A stretch of DNA of 14,296 bases. Source: an uncultured Pirellulales bacterium. GTDB taxonomy: Bacteria > Planctomycetota > Planctomycetia > Pirellulales > Lacipirellulaceae. Under the pieces are notes generated by a model. That model did not search any database. It was not told where the DNA came from and worked only from the letters and a program-made list of their open reading frames with translations. The stretch is taken from assembly GCA_947258835.1 (NCBI GenBank), contig CAMYJY010000075.1, positions 1,838-16,133 of the forward strand, read 5' to 3'. A program made the position numbers and the translations under genes. Shown in pieces: positions 6,267-12,795 of the stretch; the first letter of the stretch is position 1; each line of letters opens with the position of its first letter.

Positions 6267-8513
6267 ATGCCCACACTCGCCGATAGTATTGTTGCCAGTT
6301 CGTCGCGAAAGCTGGCGATTCGGATGCGGCCCGATCTGAAGGCCCGCCAACAGCGCTATCAAGGCCGGATCTATTGGGTGGTGAAAGACCCTGTGGGCCT
6401 GCAGTACTACCGCTTTGAAGAAGAAGAGTATGCCATTCTGCAAATGCTGGATGGGCAGTCCAGTTTGGAAGAGATTGCCGAGCAGTTCGAAGCGGAATTT
6501 CCGCCGCAAACAATTCGTGTCCAAGAATTGCAGAATTTTATTGGCATGCTGCATCGTAGTGGATTGGTGCTCTCCGACGCCAGCGGGCAGGGGGTGCAGC
6601 TAAAAAAACGCTCGGACGAGCGCCGTCGCAAAGAGTTGATCGGCACGGTCAGCAATATTTTGTCGATCCGGTTCAAGGGTTTTGATCCGGAACGCATTTT
6701 AAATGCCATGTACCCCTGGGTCCGTTGGTTTTTTTCTCCCACGGCCACGTGGTTGAGCCTGGCTTTGATGGCCTCGGCCCTGGCGCTGGTGGTCGTGGAA
6801 TTTGATGTGTTTCAAGCGAAACTGCCGTCCTTCCAGTCTTTCTTTGCCGCGCAGAATTGGCTCTTCATCGGTGCCGTGCTGGCGGTAACCAAGGTGATTC
6901 ACGAATTCGGCCACGGCCTGTCGTGCAAGCATTTTGGCGGCGAGTGCCATGAAATGGGCGTGATGTTCTTGGTGCTCACGCCGTGCTTGTACTGCAATGT
7001 TTCCGACTCCTGGATGCTGCCCAACCGCTGGCACCGGGCGGCGATTGGCGCGGCGGGGATGTACGTGGAGATTGTGATCGCCTCCATAGCGACTTTCTTG
7101 TGGTGGTTCAGCGAACCCGGACCACTCAATTATATTTGCCTGAATATTATGTTTGTCAGCTCGGTCAGTACCATTTTGTTTAACGCCAATCCGCTGTTGC
7201 GTTATGACGGGTACTACATTTTGAGCGACATCATGGAAGTGCCCAACTTGCGGCAAAAGGCCAGTAAGATTCTGAATACCAAGCTGGGCAGCTGGTGTCT
7301 GGGTTTGAAGGAGCCCGAAGATCCCTTTTTGCCCAAACGCAATCAGGCCCTGTTCGCCCTCTATACGGTGGCCTCCTTTTTGTACCGCTGGGTGATTTTG
7401 CTGTCGATTTTGTATTTTCTCAATAAAGTTTTTGAGCCGTATGGCCTCAAGGTCTTGGGGCAGATAATCGCGCTGGCCTCGCTCTACGGCCTGGTGGTCA
7501 TGCCGCTGAGCAAGGTGTACAAATTTTTTCGGGTGCCCGGGAGGTGGAGTCAGGTGAAAAAAGTACGGATGGCAGTTTCTCTCACACTCCTGGCGGGACT
7601 GATCGCCAGTACGTTTGTGATTCCGTTTCCCTCCAGCGTGATGTGCCAGTTCGAGCTGCTGCCACGGGGCGCCACCAGTGTGTACGTGGAGGTAGAAGGT
7701 GTTTTGAGCGAGGTCTTGGTCGAGCCCGGCCAGGAAGTTGCCGCCGAGCAGGTATTGGCCCGCCTGAGCAATGTGGACCTGCAGCTGGAGATCGAAGCGC
7801 TCCGCGGCGAGCTGGCCGCCAGTCGCGTCGAGCTCAAATCACTCCGGCAACAGCGCTTTCGCGACAACCAAGTCAGTTTGCAGTTGGAAGTGGTGGAAGA
7901 ACACATTAGCTCGCTGCAAGGACAGCTGGAACAAAAACTTGACGATGCACGCCGGTTGGAAATTAAGGCCCCGGTGGCCGGGACCGTCATCCCTCCACCC
8001 GAGCGTCCCCCCCGGCCCGTCGATGAACAAGTGGAATTGGCCAGCTGGAGCGGCTCTCCGCTGGACGAAGAGAACTTGGGCACGACGTTGACCGCCGATG
8101 GCGAGCAAAACATGTTTTGCCAGCTGGGGGATCCCCAGCTGTGGGATGCGGTGTTGTTGATCGGACAACGCGATTTGGACCTGGTCCGCGAAGGACAGCA
8201 GGTGCGGTTGTTGCTGGAGGAGTCGGCGTACCATGAGTTTGCCGGCGAGATCGAGTACGTGGCCACCGATGAGTTGGAACGCATTTCTCCCCGCTTGGCC
8301 AGTACCTCCGGAGGGCCCGTGCCGGCCCAGGCCGACCCCGACGGGACCATCCGCCCCTTAACCACCTCCTACCAGGCCGTGGTGCAGCTGGACGATTCGC
8401 GTGGGCTGTTCCGCAACGGCCTGATCGGCCAAGCCCGCGTCCAAACCGACCCGCGAACCCTGGCGGCCCGCGTGATCCGCTACCTAGGACGCACCTTCAG
8501 TTTGGACTTGTAA
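6267..8513 (+). CDS. PqqD-like domain / M50-type membrane metalloprotease / HlyD fusion (748 aa)
   Basis: A three-part membrane protein. Residues about 20-105 resemble PqqD-type winged-helix (RiPP-recognition) domains, with alternating aromatic and acidic strands (YYRFEEEEYAILQML) and helices ending in LHRSGLVLSD. Residues about 155-430 hold several transmembrane helices with the site-2-protease (M50) zinc motif HEFGH at 212-216 and the third-ligand motif NPLLRYDGYY at 308-317 (Asp314). All expected metal ligands are present. Another helix (about 432-452) leads to an HlyD-like part: lipoyl half (about 465-500), coiled coil (about 505-560), second half (IKAPVAGTVIPPPE) and beta-barrel. The family is usually annotated as 'peptidase M50' or 'peptide zinc metalloprotease' in planctomycetes; its substrate is unknown. 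ATG 6267 follows the previous stop by 7 nt with no clear Shine-Dalgarno, so translational coupling is likely. It probably cleaves or handles a peptide or protein while docking to the two adaptors encoded upstream. Confidence 0.92.
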   Translation: MPTLADSIVASSSRKLAIRMRPDLKARQQRYQGRIYWVVKDPVGLQYYRFEEEEYAILQMLDGQSSLEEIAEQFEAEFPPQTIRVQELQNFIGMLHRSGLVLSDASGQGVQLKKRSDERRRKELIGTVSNILSIRFKGFDPERILNAMYPWVRWFFSPTATWLSLALMASALALVVVEFDVFQAKLPSFQSFFAAQNWLFIGAVLAVTKVIHEFGHGLSCKHFGGECHEMGVMFLVLTPCLYCNVSDSWMLPNRWHRAAIGAAGMYVEIVIASIATFLWWFSEPGPLNYICLNIMFVSSVSTILFNANPLLRYDGYYILSDIMEVPNLRQKASKILNTKLGSWCLGLKEPEDPFLPKRNQALFALYTVASFLYRWVILLSILYFLNKVFEPYGLKVLGQIIALASLYGLVVMPLSKVYKFFRVPGRWSQVKKVRMAVSLTLLAGLIASTFVIPFPSSVMCQFELLPRGATSVYVEVEGVLSEVLVEPGQEVAAEQVLARLSNVDLQLEIEALRGELAASRVELKSLRQQRFRDNQVSLQLEVVEEHISSLQGQLEQKLDDARRLEIKAPVAGTVIPPPERPPRPVDEQVELASWSGSPLDEENLGTTLTADGEQNMFCQLGDPQLWDAVLLIGQRDLDLVREGQQVRLLLEESAYHEFAGEIEYVATDELERISPRLASTSGGPVPAQADPDGTIRPLTTSYQAVVQLDDSRGLFRNGLIGQARVQTDPRTLAARVIRYLGRTFSLDL

Positions 8514-8525
8514 GGCGGCGCGGGG

Positions 8526-8653
8526 CCAATCTTGTTCGGCACGAAACTTGTTGGCGAGTAGCAGAAAATTTTGAACCACGACGAAACAACGGAAACAACG
8601 AATCAATCAACGAAAAATTAAGTCCCTGTTCGTCGTTGCGTTGTTTCTTGTGG
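8526..8653 (+). repeat. MITE-like hairpin repeat, copy 1 (with leader)
   Basis: The core runs 8573-8653. The left arm GAACCACGACGAAACAACG (8573-8591) is an inverted match to the right arm CGTTGTTTCTTGTGG (8639-8653), which has lost one base. A leader at 8526-8572 precedes it. Bases 8526-8647 align without gaps to 14170-14291 with only 5 mismatches, all in the leader; the 75 nt from 8573 to 8647 are identical. It begins 12 bp after the protease-HlyD stop codon and contains no gene. Confidence 0.88.
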
Positions 8654-8705
8654 GGACTATCCCAGGGAAAGTCTTCACGATCGACTTTTGTCCAGATCAA
8701 TTTAC

Positions 8706-8740
8706 TTCTGAAAGAACGGCCTCCGGTCGTTCTTTCAGAA
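8706..8740 (+). repeat. Long perfect hairpin directly upstream of the GNAT gene
   Basis: The arms at 8706-8721 and 8725-8740 pair over 16 bp around the loop TCC, with one G.U wobble in the RNA. It ends 13 nt before the ATG of the acetyltransferase. No T-run follows, so it is not a classical terminator. On an upstream transcript it would place a very stable stem just before the start codon. Its core GGCC-TCC-GGTCG matches the hairpin at 106-132 although the outer arms are unrelated. Confidence 0.75.
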
Positions 8741-8753
8741 ACGGCAGTCTACA

Positions 8754-9278
8754 ATGATTCAGCCTGAATTGAAAACAAAGCGGCTCCTGCTACGCAAGTT
8801 CCAACTTGACGATGCAAGCAAAGTTCAAAAGTTGGCCGGAAATTTCAATGTCGCAAAAATGACCTTGAACATTCCTTTTCCCTACGAGATGGGGATGGCA
8901 GAAGCCTGGATAAGTACGCATGATGAAAACTGGGAAACGAAATCTGGTGTTGCGTATGCGATCGTTAAGCTAGCTTCACGGGAACTGTTGGGAACGATCA
9001 GCCTGGTGAGAATTGACGGATTGGAAGGCGAGTTAGGATACTGGATCGGAGAACCTTATTGGGGGATGGGATATTGCACCGAGGCAGCAAGAGAGTTGAT
9101 CCGGTTTTCGTTTCAGAGCCTAGGGCTTGAAAAAATTGTGGCGGAACATCTCACGGCTAATCCTGCATCAGGTAAAGTCATGGAGAAAGTTGGCATGAAG
9201 CATGTCATGACAACACAAAAGGTTGACCGAAATGGGAATGAGGCAAGCATGGAAAGCTACGAAATCCGGAATGCATAG
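8754..9278 (+). CDS. GNAT-family N-acetyltransferase, RimJ/RimL type (174 aa)
   Basis: A cytoplasmic acetyl-CoA-dependent N-acetyltransferase. It begins with the subfamily's usual opening (LKTKRLLLRKFQLDDASKV) and carries the acetyl-CoA-binding motif A region as GELGYWIGEPYWGMGYCTEAARELI (two adjoining pieces, about residues 92-116), where WGMGYCTEA replaces the classical Q/RxxGxG/A. LEKIVAEHLTANPASGKVMEKVGM follows, also typical. The length is normal and the protein looks intact. The acceptor cannot be told from sequence: ribosomal-protein N-termini, small amines or antibiotics are all possible for this subfamily. The gene is visibly more A/T-rich than its neighbours, uses more A/T-ending codons, and sits between repeat copy 1 with a strong hairpin on one side and an unrelated operon on the other. 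This suggests recent acquisition. ATG 8754 is the only good start; the ribosome binding site is weak. Confidence 0.93.
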   Translation: MIQPELKTKRLLLRKFQLDDASKVQKLAGNFNVAKMTLNIPFPYEMGMAEAWISTHDENWETKSGVAYAIVKLASRELLGTISLVRIDGLEGELGYWIGEPYWGMGYCTEAARELIRFSFQSLGLEKIVAEHLTANPASGKVMEKVGMKHVMTTQKVDRNGNEASMESYEIRNA

Positions 9279-9488
9279 TTATTCCTTAAGCACGAGTCTC
9301 AGCAGCAAGAAAGACAGCCAGCACCCGCAGCCAAATCGTCAACCGCGTGTCCGTTTTGCCTGCCAGTCCGCCGCCAAACTGGGGGTGTAAAAACGACCAA
9401 AATGAACCACACTTGGGACCCGCACACGCGGTTGCTTTGACGCTCGCTTCCCAGGGCTGGATGCTCACCGTGAGGAGGACGCAAAATT
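9279..9488. other. Intergenic stretch with doubtful minus-strand 60-codon frame
   Basis: The 210 bp between the acetyltransferase and the AsmA-like gene hold an open minus-strand frame at 9286-9468 (GTG start, 60 codons) with no ribosome binding site and no recognisable domain. Its amphipathic, mixed composition and the presence of a second open frame over the same bases suggest non-coding sequence or a dispersed repeat instead of a gene. The right end carries the ribosome binding site of the next gene. Confidence 0.3.
9473..9478 (+). promoter_or_regulatory. Ribosome binding site fixing the AsmA-like start
   Basis: AGGAGG lies 10 nt before ATG 9489, the best Shine-Dalgarno in the window. It matters because it shows that the short frame carrying the transmembrane helix is the true N-terminus of the AsmA-like gene, although the rest of that protein lies in another frame. 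Confidence 0.8.
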
Positions 9489-12400
9489 ATGACTCCCCAA
9501 CGCCGCCAGTCTAAGCAATATCCCCAGACCTCTTCTCGCCGCTCCGGGCTGCGAAAATTTTTCCGCTGGTTATGCGTCTTGCTGCTGCTGGTGGCCTGCG
9601 GGTTGGCCCTGGCGCCGACTATCGTTTCTCGCAGCGGGCTGCACAATCGATTGCTTTGCTGGGCGCTGCCGGCCCCCGGTTGGCGTCTGGAGTGCCAACG
9701 CGTCACGTTCAGCTGGTGGGGGCGCCAGTCACTGACGAGACGCTCACCTGCCACAAGGCGTTATGGGAGCTGGCCGTCCGCTGGTCCCAACTGGGAAAAA
9801 TCCAAGTGCACCAGCCGGTGGTTTCTCTCGTCACGAGGCCCGATGGTAGCAATGCGGAAGATTTGCTGGCGGCGCTGGTGTTCCCCCGAAATGAGCAGGG
9901 GGCACTTGGCCGGCAGGGCGCGGCAGGTCCAGCGGTGGCTTGGGAACTGGAAATAACCCAAGGCGCGGTGCGCGGTCTGGATACGACCACCCAGCAACAG
10001 TGGTTGCTGACGGACGTAAATCTTACCGGTCGCTCGACTGGTCCTGGCCTGCAGCTTCAGGGTGACGGGCGGCTCCGCAGCCAGCAGGCCGCCGGGCGGC
10101 TCAAGTTGCGACTCCAACCCGACCTCGCCGGAGGGTTCGAGCTGGACTTATTGGCCGAGCAGTTCCCGCTGCAGATTTTGCAGCCGTGGCTGGTTCGGAC
10201 TGTGCCGGGGGCACAGCTGGCGGGCACACTGACGGTGGATGCCCCAGGGGTGCGGTGCCATCAGCATCCCCAGCGCGGTTGGTTGGTGCGGACGACCGGT
10301 CGGCTTGAGGCACGGCAGCTTATGTTTACCTCGGCCGCTCTGCAGGGAGACCGGCTGTTGGCCCAGCGCGTCTCCGCCCCCTGGGAAGTGGCCGTGTCGG
10401 GCAATCAGATTTCTCTGGAGCAACTGGATCTGGATGCAGACTGGGCCAAGTTGGAACTGCGTGGCACCCTTACAACACAGCAGCTAACGGAGATCAGCCT
10501 GCAAAATTTGCCGACCAGTCCCTGCCACGTGGTGGGCCAACTGGCCCTCGATCGTGTGGCCGTCATGCTGCCGCGTACCCTGCGGCTACGCCAGGGTCTG
10601 CAGTTGGAGGCGGGCCAACTCAGCTTCGAGGCCGCTGCTCGTCCGGCAGCCGCAGGTGTTACGTGGACGGCTGCAGCGACTGTCGAGGACGTCGCCGGCA
10701 GCCACCGTGGTCGACCCCTCCGTTGGCAGCAACCGATCGAGGCCCGTGCGGAGTTTGTCAGTTCCCCCGCAGGTCCCCAAGTAAAACGTTGCCTGGTGCG
10801 GGCTGCCTTTGGTGGAGCCGAGGTGACCACCGCGGGCGAGGCCCTGCAGGGAGATTTTCAAATTGATCTGGCGGACCTGGCCGAGGAGGTCGGCCAGTTT
10901 GTCGATTTGTCGGCTTGGCGACTCCAAGGTCGGGGAGAGGGACAGTTCCAGTTGACGCAGCCCGCAGAGCAACAGTTTTCTGTTGAGTCCACAGGCCACA
11001 TTACGGACTTGCGGATGCGTACGCCAGGGCTGGACCTAGATGAGCCCCGCGTGCAGTTTGCCGGGAAACTGAGCTGGGATGCCGTAGACGATCGTTGGGT
11101 CGTTCCGGAAGTGGCATTGTCCGGCAACACGCTATCGCTCCGCGCTCGCAAGCTGACCCTGCAGTCGGCCGATCCCCCGCGGGCCCGTGGGCAGGTTGCT
11201 TTTCGCGTTGATCTGGAGCGGCTGGCCGCGATCATCCAGGCCCCGCAGCCCGCCGTCTGGCCTCGCGGTCTGGCCACAGGTCAATTGCAGTTGGCCAGCA
11301 GCGAGGAACAACTACAGGCTGATGTTTCTGCAGAGATTGCTGACTTGCAAATTTTGCGGCATCAACCCAGTCGTCCGGCGCTGGTGTGGAGCGAACCACA
11401 ACTGCAGCTCTCCGGCAGGGCGGTGTACCAGGCATCCGCGGAGCGCGCGCGGCTGGAAAATGTGCGCGTGTCGGGAAAGACGTTGCAACTTAGCGGGCAG
11501 GCCAGTCTGGAGGAGGTGCGTTCCGCCCCACAGCTCCAGGCCAGCGGGCAGCTCCACTACGATTCTCAAGAGTTAGCCCGGCTATTGGCAGCTTATCTAG
11601 GACCGGATATCCAGTTGCAAGGCGATCGCCAAGTGCGGTTTGAGGTGGCCGGCAGCCTAGCCGAACTCCAGCTTGGCGACCGATCGCTGGACTGGATTCG
11701 CGATTGGCAGGCTGCGGCCGACGCCGGGTGGGAATCTGCTGCCGTGTTCGGGTTGCCTATCGGTGCCGGCAGGCTGCAAGCAGCACTGCAACAGGGCCAG
11801 CTGCAGCTCGCGCCGCTGGATGTGGCCGTCGGCCAAGGCCGGCTCACCGCGCGCCCGCAAGTTCGTTTGACGGATGACAACCCGGCTGTGTTTTTACCCG
11901 CGGGGCCGCTGTTGACGAACGTGCAGATTTCACCGCCAGTCAGCCACAAAATGCTGCAGTACGTGGCCCCGATTCTGGCGGGCGCTGCCCGCACCGAAGG
12001 CGCCTTTTCGGTGCATCTTGCCAACTCGCTCGTGCCACTGGGTGATCCACAGCAGGCCCGCGTGTCCGGGCAGCTGGCCGTGCATCACTGGCGGGTGGCG
12101 CCCGGGCCCCTGATTCGTGAGCTGGAGACCGCGATCCGGCAACTGAAGGCTTTGTCGGACGGCAAACAATTTTTGGCCGCCGACCCCAGGCCTGCAGCGA
12201 CCCTGCTCAAGATTGCCGATCGTAAGATTGATTTTCAGGTGGTGGAGGGCCGTGTCTATCACCGCAATTTGGAATTTGAAATTGATGACGTGCCCATCCG
12301 CTCGCAGGGCTCGGTGGGTTTTGATCAGAGCCTGGCCTTGGTGTTTGAGATTCCGCTCCAAGCCAAGTGGCTGGGTTCGAATCTCCGCTCGCTGGCCGGG

Positions 12401-12559
12401 CAGACCCTGCAGATACCCCTGCAAGGCACGCTGCAGAAACCGCGTCTGGACGCGCGGGTAATCGCCGATTTGTCGCGACGCTTTTTGCAAGAAGCGGCCA
12501 CGCGGGCCCTGGGTGACGAAGTCAACCGCCAACTGGAAAGACTGTTTCGCAATCCGTAG
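9489..12559 (+). CDS. AsmA-like inner-membrane/periplasmic protein, apparent -1 frameshift (about 1023 aa if joined)
   Basis: A large envelope protein of the AsmA/DUF3971-like type, whose relatives (AsmA, TamB, YhdP) form long beta-grooves thought to move phospholipid between membranes. Bases 9489-9722 encode a basic N-terminus, a transmembrane helix (about residues 25-45, WLCVLLLLVACGLALAPTIV) and the start of the periplasmic part (CWALPAPGWRLECQRVTFSWW). The continuation (GAPVTDETLTCHKALWELAV ... QLGKIQVHQPVVSLVTRPDGSN) is in the -1 frame and open to TAG 12557-12559. The long middle is beta-rich with many repeated LQLSG- and LEARQL-like strands. The C-terminus (PLQGTLQKPRLDARVIADLSRRFLQEAA) is typical of this group. 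ATG 9489 has AGGAGG 10 nt upstream. A start within the second frame (ATG 9572) would lack any signal or membrane anchor. Whether this is a sequencing error, a mutation or recoding cannot be told here. Family assignment is good; lipid transport is inferred from the family. Confidence 0.82.
9714..9725 (+). other. Frameshift site at a G5 run in the AsmA-like gene
   Basis: The run GGGGG is at 9718-9722. The upstream frame reads TGG TGG GGG and then goes on in a frame with no resemblance to the family. Reading GCG from 9722 instead restores the long downstream frame and gives the continuous protein sequence FSWWGAPVTDE. One extra G in the run would join the two frames. Confidence 0.75.
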
Positions 12560-12576
12560 GCTGGGCCCCAGCCTAC
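12556..12576 (+). terminator. Hairpin overlapping the AsmA-like stop codon
   Basis: A 9-bp perfect stem (12556-12564 with 12568-12576, loop 3 nt) begins one base before the TAG stop codon, which is therefore inside the stem. A short TTTT (12587-12590) follows after 10 nt, too far for a standard intrinsic terminator. It may act in termination or 3'-end protection. Confidence 0.4.
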
Positions 12577-12590
12577 TAGCTGAGAATTTT

Positions 12591-12674
12591 GAACCACGAC
12601 GAAACAACGAAAACAACGAATCAACAAACGAAAAATAAGTCCCAGTTCGTCGTTGCGTTGTTTCGTTGTGGTTC
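12591..12674 (+). repeat. MITE-like hairpin repeat, copy 2 (core only)
   Basis: The left arm GAACCACGACGAAACAACG (12591-12609) matches the inverted right arm at 12656-12674 at 18 of 19 positions. The interior resembles that of copies 1 and 3 but with several changes. The leader of about 47 nt in those copies is absent; only GAATTTT just upstream is similar. This copy shows both ends of the core most clearly. It starts 31 bp after the AsmA-like stop. Confidence 0.88.
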
Positions 12675-12685
12675 CTTTTGGTTTT

Positions 12686-12710
12686 CACGTGGAGCACAAC
12701 CACGTGTTTT
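12686..12710 (+). terminator. Probable intrinsic terminator
   Basis: CACGTGG (12686-12692) and CCACGTG (12700-12706) form a 7-bp stem with a 7-nt loop, followed directly by TTTT (12707-12710). It lies between the AsmA-like gene and the next plus-strand gene and would separate their transcripts. The stem is short and the T-run modest, so confidence is moderate. Confidence 0.45.
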
Positions 12711-12795
12711 CGTAAGCTGCTCTAGTAAGTTGCGTCCCCAGCCTATCTCGTAAATGCCACACTTCGCGGTCCAAATTTGTCGACGGTTGAAATCA

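Noticed and set aside
9437..9465. Promoter for the AsmA-like gene (TTGACG, 17 bp, GATGCT)
   Set aside because: The -35 element is good but the -10 match is only 3/6; too weak to list as a feature.
9714..9725. Programmed -1 frameshift signal
   Set aside because: Not excluded, but there is no classical X-XXY-YYZ heptamer in the proper frame, and I saw no clear downstream stem or pseudoknot; a lost G in a homopolymer is simpler.
11930..12703. 257-codon minus-strand open frame
   Set aside because: It begins within repeat copy 2 and runs antisense to the AsmA-like C-terminus. The same peptide-like string appears in the frame over repeat copy 1, showing that it comes from the repeat.
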